From: Ferrigenium kumadai
Lineage (GTDB): Bacteria > Pseudomonadota > Gammaproteobacteria > Burkholderiales > Gallionellaceae
Length of the DNA stretch: 64,000 nt
Assembly: GCF_018324385.1 (NCBI RefSeq)
Contig: NZ_AP019536.1
Span: 1,116,001 to 1,180,000, forward strand
Reading direction: 5' to 3'
Shown: piece after piece, positions 1 through 11,057 of the stretch
How positions within the stretch are numbered: position 1 is the first letter of the stretch
Layout of the letters: the number at the start of each line of letters is the position of its first letter
Program-made: the position numbers and the translations under genes
Notes under the pieces: model-generated
What the model was told of the DNA's origin: nothing
The model's database searches: none
Seen by the model: only the letters and a program-made list of their open reading frames with translations

Positions 1-1
1 C

Positions 2-103
2 AGTCTGTCCCAGGCCCGTCCTCACATCCGCAAGCTGATGGAACAGAAACGCAAACGGGTTTGTCAGCAGGCGTGGGTCAAGCAGTTGCTGGAGAAAAAA
101 TAG
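2..103 (+). CDS. C-terminal end of a probable NifM/PpiC-type peptidylprolyl isomerase (partial)
   Basis: An open frame enters from the left edge and stops at TAG 101-103. Its 33 residues form a basic, helix-like tail (IRKLMEQKRKR followed by QQAWVKQLLE). This resembles the end of parvulin-type isomerases such as NifM, which helps mature the nitrogenase iron protein. The nif genes that follow on the other strand make NifM plausible. No catalytic parvulin domain is inside the window, so the family is inferred only from this tail and its context. Confidence 0.4.
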   Translation, partial: SLSQARPHIRKLMEQKRKRVCQQAWVKQLLEKK

Positions 104-172
104 AAAGGCGACTGAGAGAAGACCTAGAAGAAACCATCGCATCTGCCAATTTCAGATCTCAACGTTGCTTTC

Positions 173-925
173 TTAAACTCCAAGCAGGTCGCGAACTTTT
201 TGGCGGTAGTCTTTTTGAGAATCAATAACATTGCGGCTAAATTTTATAAGGTTTGCTTGCCGAGCTTCGTCCATTGTAAGACCTCCTTCACTGAGTGCAG
301 ATCCCAGCGAAGAAAGATTACTCACAAAGTTGGCGTGAGCTAACTCGATTTCTGGATTAATAAATTTCCCTTCAATTGTGTCCACCTTGTTTAGGTAGCT
401 GAATATTGAGCCACTCAGGCTGCTGTTAATAGCGCCATTCTGTAAATCCTTCAGCCACCTTCCGAAGTTCTCTCCTGAAAGCATATTCTGGTAGCTCTTA
501 GCTAAGTCAATGTCAGCCAACTTTGATTGGTCGCTCTTGGTTTTGAGTTCTATCTCAATTAGTTGGGCTTGTTTTTGAGCGATCAGCTTGCGCCGTCCAA
601 TCTCCCGCTCACGTTCTTCCGTATGGAAGTCGTTACGCGCGCGTTTCCCAAATGACGCAGTGCGTGCAATGAAGAGCTCAACCCAAGAGAATGTGATGAC
701 ATAACACAACGCAATTGCGATGGCGGCGGTGATGCTAGTGCCAGAGACGTTTGCTTCAATAAACGCGATTGCATCTTTGGCGCTCGGATTTTCAGTAAGG
801 AAAAATACGATCACTTTCCAGTGATATACAGCGAGTGCGATAAGGGCGGCGCCCCAAACTGGGCTTCTATATCTCGCTGCAAGCTCATCCTTCAGGGATG
901 TGAATAGGTCGGCAAATGTCGTCAC
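173..925 (-). CDS. Hypothetical membrane protein with coiled coil
   Basis: This is a 250-residue protein that I do not recognise. Two hydrophobic stretches can be seen, at about residues 24-44 (GAALIALAVYHWKVIVFFL) and 65-85 (AAIAIALCYVITF). A charged, probably coiled-coil segment rich in E, K, R and Q follows at about residues 95-145, and then a soluble C-terminal part. The base composition is clearly more AT-rich than the neighbouring nif genes, which hints at separate acquisition. It lies between the NifM-like tail and draG with no obvious functional link to either. Confidence 0.6.
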   Translation of the reverse strand: MTTFADLFTSLKDELAARYRSPVWGAALIALAVYHWKVIVFFLTENPSAKDAIAFIEANVSGTSITAAIAIALCYVITFSWVELFIARTASFGKRARNDFHTEEREREIGRRKLIAQKQAQLIEIELKTKSDQSKLADIDLAKSYQNMLSGENFGRWLKDLQNGAINSSLSGSIFSYLNKVDTIEGKFINPEIELAHANFVSNLSSLGSALSEGGLTMDEARQANLIKFSRNVIDSQKDYRQKVRDLLGV

Positions 926-995
926 AGGTGATTGTGGTTGGTTGGATGTTCCAAATGTACCGGAGTTGACGTGTTTTGACTATCCGCGAAAGATT

Positions 996-1880
996 CTACG
1001 ACTTACCTGCCAGTTTAATTAGCGCCCATGCCTGCCCCTCGCATGACCGGCGGATGTTCGTATCTAGTGCCTTCAGCCATGCTTCGGGTATCGCCTCCAG
1101 CCCATACACCGCCCCTGCCAGTATCCCCGCGATCGCCCCCGTGGTGTCGGCATCGCCGCCGCGGTTGACCACGTCGATCAGGCAGTCGCGGAAATCGTCG
1201 GTGTCGAAGAAGCTCTGGAACACGGCTTGCAGCGTGTCGACGACATAGCCGCTGGGGTTGCGGCTTTGGCGTACTGCGCGGAACCTGAATTCGGGATGCT
1301 GTGCGGCGAGCGGGTGGGCGTGTTTATGCAGCAGATCGTTCTTGCTTGCGCCGCGTAGCGCGTCCTGCACCATGAACGCCAAGCATTCGCAGGCGGCATC
1401 GGAGAGAGTGCTGTAGTGGGTGACGTGGGCCTGTGCGCGGCAGGCGGCGCGCACGGCTTCTTCCGTCTGGCCGAAGGTAGCCAGCGCGACGGGCAGCACG
1501 CGCATCGCGGCGCCGTTGCCGGCGTCATGGTCGGAATAGAGCGCTTCCGGGTTGCCCGTCTTGCGGAACTGCAGCAGGTTGCGCCGTACAGTGTTGCCGA
1601 TGTCCACGGGCTTAGCACGCATCCAGGCATCGAAGGCCTGTGCGGCGGCGAGTGCATCCACCCTGCCTTGCTTGAGGATGGACTCGCCCAGTGCGAGCGA
1701 CATGGTGGTGTCGTCGGTGACCTGTCCCGGCTTGAGGTGCAGCCAACCTCCGCCGATCATCTTGTCGTGCACGCCGTATTGCGCGGCGATCTCGCGCGGC
1801 GTCATGAACTCCACCGTCGCGCCCAGCGCGTCGCCGATGGCGAGGCCGAGGTAGGCGGCGATGGCGCGGTCGGTGGTCAT
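996..1880 (-). CDS. draG: ADP-ribosyl-[dinitrogenase reductase] hydrolase DraG
   Basis: This ADP-ribosylglycohydrolase removes ADP-ribose from the NifH arginine and so reactivates nitrogenase reductase. The N-terminal motif AYLGLAIGDALGATVEFM and the segment TDDTTMSLALGES carry the first metal-binding acidic residues. The C-terminal GGDADTTGAIAGILAG is the signature second metal-binding loop of the DraG family. The frame stays open to ATG 1919, but those extra 13 codons are read from a palindromic repeat. I therefore place the start at ATG 1880 (MTTDRAIAAYLG). The gene is last in the nifB-nifQ run, and its partner draT is 18 kb away beside nifH. Confidence 0.93.
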   Translation of the reverse strand: MTTDRAIAAYLGLAIGDALGATVEFMTPREIAAQYGVHDKMIGGGWLHLKPGQVTDDTTMSLALGESILKQGRVDALAAAQAFDAWMRAKPVDIGNTVRRNLLQFRKTGNPEALYSDHDAGNGAAMRVLPVALATFGQTEEAVRAACRAQAHVTHYSTLSDAACECLAFMVQDALRGASKNDLLHKHAHPLAAQHPEFRFRAVRQSRNPSGYVVDTLQAVFQSFFDTDDFRDCLIDVVNRGGDADTTGAIAGILAGAVYGLEAIPEAWLKALDTNIRRSCEGQAWALIKLAGKS

Positions 1881-1890
1881 GCGTTTCTCG

Positions 1891-1956
1891 TAGGGGCGAG
1901 ATTTATCGCGCCCTGACATGCCATCGAAAAATGGGCGCGATGAATCGCGCCCCTAC
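1891..1956. repeat. REP-like double palindrome upstream of draG
   Basis: Two small palindromes lie in inverted orientation. The left one, 1891-1913, is imperfect (GGGGCGAGA..TCGCGCCC). The right one, 1933-1953, is a perfect GGGCGCGAT-GA-ATCGCGCCC hairpin. Each is flanked by the outward-facing sequence TAGGGGCG/CGCCCCTA. This is the architecture of a REP doublet. It sits between draG and nifQ and creates a spurious N-terminal extension of the draG frame. Confidence 0.6.
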
Positions 1957-1962
1957 GGGGGA

Positions 1963-2544
1963 TCATTCCTCCGGCCCGAAGCACTTCAGGTAATCGGCGC
2001 AATATTCGCAACTCGGCGCGCGGCAGGCGTTGATGCCTTCACGTTCGCACAACTGCTTGTAGAGGAATCTCTTCCACTTCATGTCGTGCACGTTCTTCGC
2101 CGCGAGGGCAGGGAAGTTCTGCATCATCAGGCGGCTGAGGTGGTCGCGCGACCACAGGCCGAGGTCCTGCCACAGGTGGTCGCTGGCCATGCAGGCGGCG
2201 GTGACGATCCCGGCCATCCATTCTTCCGAGCTGTCCTTGAATGCGCGGTGTTCGAGCAGCAGCGCGAGGACGTCGTCGCGCTCCAGTGCGCGCGGATCGG
2301 GAACATTCTCCGTGCAGCGGATCACCAGTTCAACTCCGGGGAAGTGGTTCGTCAGCAGCTCAGAGAAGCCTTTTTCATCCAGGCTGAGTCCAGGCGGCAG
2401 CGCACCAATGCCATTGATCTGGCTGGAGATCATCTGCGCAAACAGTTCGTCGTTTGGCAGGCCCACCGCGTGCACCATCAGCTCAGCATACAAACCATTG
2501 GGCTGTGCGGGAGATTTCTGCGGAAGCATGACGTTGGGTTGCAT
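1963..2544 (-). CDS. nifQ: Nitrogen fixation protein NifQ
   Basis: NifQ is an iron-sulfur protein that donates molybdenum for FeMo-co assembly on NifEN. The 193-residue product ends in the diagnostic cluster CRAPSCEYCADYLKC, a C-x4-C-x2-C-x5-C motif that binds a Mo-Fe-S cluster. The start at ATG 2544 (MQPNVMLPQK) follows a GAGGACTCC element. The longer open frame to 2604 runs back into the ferredoxin gene and is not credible. It lies 10 bases after the 2Fe-2S ferredoxin stop, in the same run as nifB. Confidence 0.92.
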   Translation of the reverse strand: MQPNVMLPQKSPAQPNGLYAELMVHAVGLPNDELFAQMISSQINGIGALPPGLSLDEKGFSELLTNHFPGVELVIRCTENVPDPRALERDDVLALLLEHRAFKDSSEEWMAGIVTAACMASDHLWQDLGLWSRDHLSRLMMQNFPALAAKNVHDMKWKRFLYKQLCEREGINACRAPSCEYCADYLKCFGPEE

Positions 2545-2554
2545 GATGGAGTCC

Positions 2555-3266
<712 letters not shown>

Positions 3267-3280
3267 GATTTTCGATCTCC

Positions 3281-3535
3281 TCAGGCCGCCAGCTTCTGTA
3301 ACGTGATGCCGGTGAGCGAACCGGGCGGGTTCAGCGGCACGCCGTCTTCGTTGAGGATGGCGCCTTCGATGGGGCAGATGGTGGCGCACTGCGGGTCTTC
3401 GAAATCGCCCGCGCATTCCGTGCATTTGCTTGCGTCGATCAGGAAGTGCGGTTTCGCCTCGTAGATCGCCTTGCTCGGGCACAGCGGTTCGCAGGCCCAA
3501 CAGCTGGTGCAGGATTCGATGATTTCGAGTGCCAT
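3281..3535 (-). CDS. 4Fe-4S (8Fe-type) ferredoxin, nif-linked
   Basis: This 84-residue ferredoxin has a first cluster motif CTSCWACEPLCP and a second, longer motif CTECAGDFEDPQCATICP. The insertion between the second and third cysteines of cluster II is typical of nif-type FdxN ferredoxins. It is expected to pass low-potential electrons to nitrogenase or to NifB. It directly follows nifB with a 10-base gap and is probably cotranscribed from the nifB sigma-54 promoter. Confidence 0.92.
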   Translation of the reverse strand: MALEIIESCTSCWACEPLCPSKAIYEAKPHFLIDASKCTECAGDFEDPQCATICPIEGAILNEDGVPLNPPGSLTGITLQKLAA

Positions 3536-3545
3536 GTCTATCTCC

Positions 3546-5051
3546 TCAGGCGACCTTTTGTTGTTCTGGTGGATTGGGTGCCAGCTTGCCCGCTACCCGC
3601 ATCTCTTCGTATACCGCAGTCACGGCGTCTTCGATGGGTTCCATCGCGTGTTCGCCGTTGGGCTGGATACCGGCGGCTTCGAGCGGCCCCCAGGGTTCGT
3701 AGCCGACCTTGCTGCACAGCACCACTTCGCAGCCGACCAATACTCTCAAGGTCTTGTCCAGCGCGCTTTCGCCGTCGCCGCAGGTGTCGCCACCTTCGCA
3801 GTAGGGGATGGTCTTGCGGTGGCCGATGAAACGTACGCCGGAAGATGAAGCTTCATAGATCAGGAACTCGCCGGCGTGGCCGAAATGTTCGTTGATGATG
3901 CCGCCGCCCTTGGTGGCCACGGCCATCAGTACCGGACGCGCCCCTTCCTTGGTCTTGGTGCCCTGGATGCTGACCAGTTGTACCTTGGCTTCGCGTGCCA
4001 GACGCTTGCTCTCCAGCTCTTCATTGATGGCCGCATGCACCTCGGCGCGCATCTTCATCGCTTCAGGGTAGTCGATGTCCATCGATTCGATCTTGTCCAG
4101 CGTGAACTCGGCACCACGATCCTCGCCCAGCAAGCCCACCGCATCGGCTCGGCACTGTCGGCAGTGCCGCATCATGTTCATGTCGCCCTCGCAGGCATCC
4201 TGCAAGGCTTGCAGTTCCTCGTTGGTCGGACCGCGCTGGCCGGTGAGACCGTAGAAGGTTCCGTGTTCGGCTTCCGAAATGAGCGGCATCACGTTGTGCA
4301 GGAACGCACCCTTGGCCTTGACGATCTTCGAGACTTCTTCCAGATGCTTGTCGTTCACGCCGGGGATCATCACCGAGTTCACCTTGACCAGGATGCCCTT
4401 GGCCACCAGCATCTCCAGCCCTTTCTGTTGCTGCTCGATAAGTATCTCGGCCGCTTCGCGTCCCTTGATGCGCTTGTTCCTCCAGAAGATCCACGGATAG
4501 ATCTGTGCGCCCACGTCGGGATCGACGCAGTTGATGGTGATGGTCACGTGGTCGATGTTGTACTTCGCCAGCTCTTCCACTTGTTCGGGCAGCGACAGGC
4601 CGTTGGTCGAAACGCACAGCTTGATGTCCGGCGCCTGTTCGGAAAGCATGCGGAACGTCTCGAATGTGCGTTCCGGGTTGGCCAGCGGATCGCCGGGGCC
4701 GGCGATGCCCAGCACCGACATCTGCGGAATGGTCGCCGCGACGGCCAGCACCTTCTTTACCGCCTGCACCGGTTTCAATACCTCGGACACCACCCCGGGG
4801 CGCGATTCGTTGGCGCAGTCGTATTTGCGGTTGCAGTAGTTGCACTGGATGTTGCACGCAGGGGCGACCGCCACGTGCATGCGCGCAAAGTAGTGGTGTG
4901 CTTCTTCGGAATAGCAGGGATGGTTGAACACCTTCTGGCGGATGTGCTCCGGCAGATGGCTCATCTGGTCGTCGGTCGAGCCGCACGAACCTGCGGAACA
5001 TCCGCCTTTGGGGGCTTCGGCTGAGGCTTTATTGATGACTGGCAATTCCAC
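3546..5051 (-). CDS. nifB: FeMo cofactor biosynthesis radical SAM protein NifB
   Basis: NifB makes NifB-co, the Fe-S-carbide precursor of FeMo-co, by radical SAM chemistry. The motif CNIQCNYC (C-x3-C-x2-C) near residue 60 binds the SAM 4Fe-4S cluster. The C-terminal third (from about PVLMAVATKGGG) is a NifX-like domain, so this is the fused form. I choose a GTG start at 5051 (ELPVINKASAEAP follows) because AAGGAG lies 6 bases upstream. The frame is open to ATG 5090, but that lies inside the predicted -12 element. It is first in its operon. Confidence 0.97.
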   Translation of the reverse strand: MELPVINKASAEAPKGGCSAGSCGSTDDQMSHLPEHIRQKVFNHPCYSEEAHHYFARMHVAVAPACNIQCNYCNRKYDCANESRPGVVSEVLKPVQAVKKVLAVAATIPQMSVLGIAGPGDPLANPERTFETFRMLSEQAPDIKLCVSTNGLSLPEQVEELAKYNIDHVTITINCVDPDVGAQIYPWIFWRNKRIKGREAAEILIEQQQKGLEMLVAKGILVKVNSVMIPGVNDKHLEEVSKIVKAKGAFLHNVMPLISEAEHGTFYGLTGQRGPTNEELQALQDACEGDMNMMRHCRQCRADAVGLLGEDRGAEFTLDKIESMDIDYPEAMKMRAEVHAAINEELESKRLAREAKVQLVSIQGTKTKEGARPVLMAVATKGGGIINEHFGHAGEFLIYEASSSGVRFIGHRKTIPYCEGGDTCGDGESALDKTLRVLVGCEVVLCSKVGYEPWGPLEAAGIQPNGEHAMEPIEDAVTAVYEEMRVAGKLAPNPPEQQKVA

Positions 5052-5085
5052 GTTTGCTCCTTCATGGTGGGTCTGAAGGAATAAA

Positions 5086-5101
5086 AGCAAACTGCGTGCC
5101 C
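5086..5101 (-). promoter_or_regulatory. Sigma-54 promoter of the nifB operon
   Basis: On the minus strand the sequence reads GGGCACG-CAGT-TTGCT. This matches the -24/-12 consensus TGGCACR-N4-TTGCW at all positions but the first. The predicted transcript would start near 5075, about 24 bases before the GTG of nifB. Confidence 0.85.
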
Positions 5102-5162
5102 GGATAAAACGAGCTTTTAACCTGTTGTTTTATATGGGGCGTACGCCTGGGGTGCGCTCAAC

Positions 5163-5178
5163 TGTTGCAAACGGCACA
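5163..5178. promoter_or_regulatory. NifA upstream activator site for nifB
   Basis: TGT-TGCAAACGGC-ACA is a perfect TGT-N10-ACA site. Its centre lies about 95 bases upstream of the predicted nifB transcription start, a usual distance for a NifA enhancer. Confidence 0.8.
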
Positions 5179-5256
5179 TGACATCCGGCGGGGCTTGTGG
5201 GGAAGGCGACAAACGGCGCCGGATCGATGCGTGCATTCGTTTTCAATGTCCGTGCC

Positions 5257-5544
5257 CTATGCGGGATTGCCGTCCGAATCGAATTCCAGCACCGTCACGT
5301 CGCCGTCGATGTCGGTGATCTCGGCCTGCTTCAGCTTGCCGTTGCCGTGGTATTCGTAGTGGTGCGCGAGTTCGATCTCGCCGTAAGAGAACATGTCGAA
5401 TCCGGTGATCCTTTCCTGCGCGTCAAAATAGCCGCGAAAGAAGGTATTGCGGTTTTGCACTTCGTGCTGCTCCAGCTCATTGACCAGCCGGAACGGCAGT
5501 CTGATGCCGGTATAAGTGACGAAATGGCGGATGGTCTCTGTCAT
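5257..5544 (-). CDS. Small conserved protein at the end of the nifLA operon
   Basis: This 95-residue protein starts at ATG 5544 (MTETIRHFVTYTG) and overlaps the stop of the GGDEF-EAL gene as ATGA. It is soluble and acidic toward the C terminus, with GFDMFSYGEIELAHHYEYHG and a DIDGDVTVLEFDSDG ending. That composition resembles a small beta-rich domain of the DUF6156 type, which I recall from nif clusters. No catalytic motif is visible and I assign no function. Tight coupling to the c-di-GMP protein makes a regulatory accessory role possible. Confidence 0.75.
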   Translation of the reverse strand: MTETIRHFVTYTGIRLPFRLVNELEQHEVQNRNTFFRGYFDAQERITGFDMFSYGEIELAHHYEYHGNGKLKQAEITDIDGDVTVLEFDSDGNPA

Positions 5545-7745
5545 GTTTGCGGTTCTCCGGATGGTTTGCAGAGTCGTTCGAATTCGTCCGGCGGCACCGG
5601 CCTGCCGAACATGTAGCCCTGAAAGCGGTTGCAGCCATACTGGATCAGGAATGCGAACTGGTCGTCGGTCTCCACGCCTTCCGCGACGATCTCCAGGCCG
5701 AAGTTGTTCGCGATGCTGATGATGGTGCGCACCATCACCGCGTTGCTCTTGTCCGAGGCGATGTCGCGCACGAAGGACTGGTCGATCTTGAGCTGCTCCA
5801 GCGGCAGCCGCTTGAGATAGGCCAGCGAGGAATAGCCGGTGCCGAAATCGTCCATTGCGAAGCGGATGCCGATGTCGCGCAGCTCCTGCATCTTCTCGAT
5901 GGCCTCCTCGACATCGTCCAGGACGAAGCTCTCGGTCAGTTCCAGCTTGAGCCGCGAGGCGCGGATGCCGGTCTTTTCGATGGCATCCTTCACCTGTTCG
6001 ACGAACCAGGGCTGGCTCAGTTGCCGCGGACTGACGTTGACGGACAGGCAGATTTTGCGCATCGCGGGCTCCATTTCCCACCGCTTGAGCTGTGCGCAGG
6101 CCTGTTCGATCACCCAGTCGCCGATGGGGATGATCATGCCGATCTCTTCCGCCAGCGGGATGAATTCGGCGGGAGAGACCATGCCGCGGCGCGGGTGCCG
6201 CCAACGGATCAGTGCCTCCGCGCCGACGATGCGTCCGGATTCGTCCACCTGCATCTGGTAGTAGAGCATCAGCTGATTCAGGCGGATCGAGGCGCGCAGG
6301 TCCTTTTCCAGTTCGGCGCGCTGTTCCATTTCGGCCTGCATCTCCGGATCGAAGAAGCACACCATGTTGCGGCCCGACGACTTGGCTTGGTACATCGCGA
6401 GGTCGGCCTGTTTCAGCACCTCGTCCAGGCTGTTCTGGTGGCCGCGGAACAGGCAGACGCCGATGCTGGGCGAGCTCTGGTGCTCGATATCCTTGAGCCG
6501 GTAAGGCTGGACGAGCTCGGCCCGGATCTTTTCGGCGATCAGTTCAGCCTGCGCCGCGGCATCCTGTTCGACGCCGCTCAGCGATTCCAGCGCCACGACG
6601 AATTCGTCCCCGCCGAGGCGCGCCACCGTATCGCCCTCGCGCACATTGCGCGTCAGCCGCCGGGCGACCTCTTTCAGCAGCAGGTCCCCGACGTCGTGCC
6701 CCTGCGTGTCGTTAAGCGTCTTGAAGTTGTCCAGGTCGATGAACATCACGGCCCCGTGCTTGCCGCTACGCGCGCTGATGGCCATGCTTTGCAGCAGGCG
6801 TTCGTGCAGCAGCCGGCGGTTGGGCAGCTGCGTCAGCGCATCGTAGAACGCGAGGCGATGGATCTCCTCCTCGGACTGCTTGCGTATCGTGATGTCCTGC
6901 ACCATGAACAGCACGACATGCTCCTCGCCCATGTGCGCCAGCGAAATGTCGGCCAGGAAGGAACGCATCTTCCCGCCGATGGGGCGGTCGAATCCGTGCT
7001 CGTTGCAATGTTTCCCGCTTGTGATGACCTTGACGATCTTTTCGTCGAGGGCGGGGACATCGAGGAACGCGCCCAGCGTCCTGTTGCGCCATGACTCGTT
7101 GCCGGTGAGCTCGAACATCTGCAGCACGGCGTTGTTCACCAGCCGGATGCGGCTTTGAGCGTCCAGCACGATGAAGCCGATAGGCATGCTGCTGACGATC
7201 TGTTCGGTGTAGCTTCGGGCCAGCGTCAGCGCCTTGTGTTCGGCATGGAAATAGGTGTCCAGCGCCAGCCCCATGTCGAAGAACACCACCTTCAGCAGCG
7301 CGCGGCAGGCGTCCAGCGCGAGCCTGGGCGAGTCGGCGTGATGCTCCAGCACCAGCGGCATGACCTCGCTGAGATACTTGCAATAGGCGCTCATGTACCA
7401 CTTGGGCGTCAGACCGACGCGCTGATGCACCACGCCGATATGCAGGCGGTTCTCCACATAGGCGCGGTCGTAGCGGCCCTCGGTCAGCTGGCTGAAATAC
7501 GTCATCTGCGACTGTTTCATCCGCGCCAGCTTGGCCTCGTCGCCCAGCAGCGGACGTATTTCCGGAAAGAGCTGCAGGTGGTCGTAAAACGCCTCGATCA
7601 GCCTTTCGCGCTGGCCTTCAAGTATGCCGTGCAGGGACTGGAGCATGGCTGCATCGTGTTCGTCGAATGACAGGAAGGCTTGCCGTTGTGTGATCTCGTC
7701 GTCATCGATACCGATCTCGGCCAGCAGGGACGGTTGGGTGTGCAC
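5541..7745 (-). CDS. Globin-coupled sensor with PAS, GGDEF and EAL domains
   Basis: This protein of about 734 residues is predicted to make and/or break cyclic di-GMP in response to a haem ligand. The N-terminal part (about residues 20-175) is a globin-coupled-sensor domain, with a proximal-histidine motif RLHIGVVHQRVGLTPKWYM. A PAS domain follows (MPIGFIVLDAQSRIRLVNN). Next is a GGDEF domain with an intact RLGGDEFVVALE and an upstream RxxD. Last is an EAL domain with intact EALIRW, ELTES, DDFGTGYSS and EGVET. Start is GTG 7745 or TTG 7751, the latter overlapping the nifA stop. It lies directly after nifL-nifA, suggesting oxygen-linked c-di-GMP control tied to nitrogen fixation. Confidence 0.93.
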   Translation of the reverse strand: MHTQPSLLAEIGIDDDEITQRQAFLSFDEHDAAMLQSLHGILEGQRERLIEAFYDHLQLFPEIRPLLGDEAKLARMKQSQMTYFSQLTEGRYDRAYVENRLHIGVVHQRVGLTPKWYMSAYCKYLSEVMPLVLEHHADSPRLALDACRALLKVVFFDMGLALDTYFHAEHKALTLARSYTEQIVSSMPIGFIVLDAQSRIRLVNNAVLQMFELTGNESWRNRTLGAFLDVPALDEKIVKVITSGKHCNEHGFDRPIGGKMRSFLADISLAHMGEEHVVLFMVQDITIRKQSEEEIHRLAFYDALTQLPNRRLLHERLLQSMAISARSGKHGAVMFIDLDNFKTLNDTQGHDVGDLLLKEVARRLTRNVREGDTVARLGGDEFVVALESLSGVEQDAAAQAELIAEKIRAELVQPYRLKDIEHQSSPSIGVCLFRGHQNSLDEVLKQADLAMYQAKSSGRNMVCFFDPEMQAEMEQRAELEKDLRASIRLNQLMLYYQMQVDESGRIVGAEALIRWRHPRRGMVSPAEFIPLAEEIGMIIPIGDWVIEQACAQLKRWEMEPAMRKICLSVNVSPRQLSQPWFVEQVKDAIEKTGIRASRLKLELTESFVLDDVEEAIEKMQELRDIGIRFAMDDFGTGYSSLAYLKRLPLEQLKIDQSFVRDIASDKSNAVMVRTIISIANNFGLEIVAEGVETDDQFAFLIQYGCNRFQGYMFGRPVPPDEFERLCKPSGEPQT

Positions 7746-7747
7746 GT

Positions 7748-9305
<1,558 letters not shown>

Positions 9306-9313
<8 letters not shown>

Positions 9314-10853
9314 GATGTTCTCCCGAGCGTGGCAGTTGCACGCGCACGCGGCAGCCGTTGCGGTAGTCTGGGTCGATGTCGATGGCCCCTCCGTGGTGCG
9401 TCGCGACCTCCTGCGCCATTGCCAGGCCGAGGCCCAGATGCTGCCTTGCCGCGCCCTTGGTGGTGAAGAATGGCTGGAATACCTTGTAGCGCAGTTCTTC
9501 GGCGATGCCGGGGCCGCTGTCCTCGACGTACACCTCGATGCAATCCGGCCGCGTCATGCAGGCGATGCGCAGTTCGCGCCGTCCGCTGCGCCGCTCGTTG
9601 ATCGCTTCGATGGCGTTGGCGACGAGCTGTTTGAACAGGTTAGTCAGTTGCGCCGGATGGCCGTGCACCACGGCAGACACATCCGACGGCAGCCATTCCA
9701 CCACGATGCCCGCGCCGAGCAGGCTGGCGGTGGCGAGCTTGAGCACGTCCGGCAATATCTCGTTGAGGTTGGTAGGCTGCATCGCCTCGCCGTCCTGGCT
9801 CGGGATGCAGGCGCGCAAGGTTTCCAGCGCCTCGCGGCTCTTCTTCATGGCTTCTTCCAGCGCATTGACGGCAGGCAGTTCGCTGCCCGCGTCGCGGCGG
9901 CGTTCCAGCATGTTGGCGACGGCGCTCAGCATGTTGAGCGGTTCTTCCAGCTGGTAGACCGCGCCCGCCAGCGTCTCACGTAGCCCCTGCACGCGCTCCT
10001 GTTCCGCCAGCAGCGCGCGCAGGCCGTTGATGCGTATCGTCTCCTGCTGCTGCTTGAGTTCGCCGATGTCCTGGATGGTGAGCAGCAGGTAATGGCGGCG
10101 CAGCGGTTCGTAGAAGGCATCCGCGCCGGCATCCTGTTCCTCGAACCAGGACACCGAGCAGGAGAACCAGCGCGAAGCCCGCTTCGGCAGCTCGATGCAC
10201 ACCTCGCGCGCGGCGATGTTGCGGTGTTTGTCATAGGCCTTCGCGAATGCTTCCCCCATCTGCTCGCGCAGAGCGGCGAGCAGCTTCACGGCAGGTTCCT
10301 TGCCGAGGTCGCCGATCAGTTTCTTGTATTCCTGGTTGTCGAGCAGCACGTGTTCACGCTCGTCGAGCAGCACGATCGCGACCTGCGCCGCATCCACCAC
10401 CGATTCGATCAGGGTCTTCTGGTTCTGCACCTGACGTTCTAGCCGGTGCACCTCGGTGACGTCGCGGTGCATGCCGAGGTAATGCGTGGTGTTGCCGTCC
10501 TCGTCCACCACCGGCGAGATGGTCAGGTCGGCGAGATAGCGGCTGCCATCCTTGCGCCGGTTTACCAGCAGGCCGTTCCATGGGCGCTGCCGCTTGATCT
10601 GAGCCCACATGGTTTCGTACACCAGCTTGGGCGTGACGCGGTAGGACAGGATGGACTCGTTGTTCCCCACCAGTTCCTGCTGCTCGTAGCCGCTGGTGCG
10701 CTGGAATGATGGGTTGGCGTACAGGATGTTGGCGTCCCCGTCGGTGATGGAGATCGCCAGCGCGGATTGCTCCACTGCCTGGCGGAAAATGTGCGCCGGC
10801 AAGGCGTCGCCTGTTTCTGCGGGCGTATTCGGTGCGGCGGGTTGCTTGGCCAT
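9306..10853 (-). CDS. nifL: Nitrogen fixation negative regulator NifL
   Basis: NifL inhibits NifA in response to oxygen and fixed nitrogen. The product has about 515 residues. A first PAS domain ([20 protein letters not shown], then [16 protein letters not shown]) matches the FAD-binding PAS1 of NifL. A second PAS region, a coiled region and a GHKL ATP-binding module follow ([29 protein letters not shown]). The phosphoacceptor His of kinases is absent at the expected place ([10 protein letters not shown]), as expected for a NifL that works by protein contact. The start ATG 10853 has GGAG 7 bases upstream. Longer starts run into the promoter region. Confidence 0.94.
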
Positions 10854-10886
10854 GATGGCTCCGGTTCTTGGTGACACAAGCAATTC

Positions 10887-10902
10887 AGCAATATCCATGC
10901 CG
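10887..10902 (-). promoter_or_regulatory. Sigma-54 promoter of nifL-nifA
   Basis: The minus strand reads CGGCATG-GATA-TTGCT, with GG and GC ten bases apart as required. The predicted start lies near 10876, 23 bases before the nifL ATG. Confidence 0.72.
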
Positions 10903-10935
10903 CAGATTTTCTGTTTTCTCTCAATGCAGGCCCGT

Positions 10936-10951
10936 TGTCGCGTTTGCGACA
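10936..10951. promoter_or_regulatory. NifA-type activator site between nifL and rnfA
   Basis: TGT-CGCGTTTGCG-ACA is a perfect, fully palindromic TGT-N10-ACA site. It lies about 115 bases upstream of the rnf -24 element and about 45 bases upstream of the nifL -24 element. It may therefore serve rnf, nifLA autoactivation, or both. Confidence 0.72.
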
Positions 10952-10989
10952 TCGGTGCATGTGTCGCCCCGACAACGACAAAGGTTTTT

Positions 10990-11006
10990 TGCACCCCATT
11001 GGTGCG
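10990..11006. promoter_or_regulatory. NtrC-type binding dyad upstream of nifL
   Basis: TGCACC-CCATT-GGTGCG matches the NtrC operator pattern TGCACY-N5-GGTGCA with one end mismatch. It is centred about 120 bases before the predicted nifL start, which fits NtrC-driven expression of nifLA as known in Klebsiella. Confidence 0.6.
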
Positions 11007-11057
11007 CTCATGCATCAAGCGCCTGATTTTGTGTGCCTCCGTTTCGTGTGTGGGCGC

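Noticed and set aside
173-925. The AT-rich left gene as another integron cassette
   Set aside because: No GTTRRRY core near its start and no complementary box at its stop on the minus strand.
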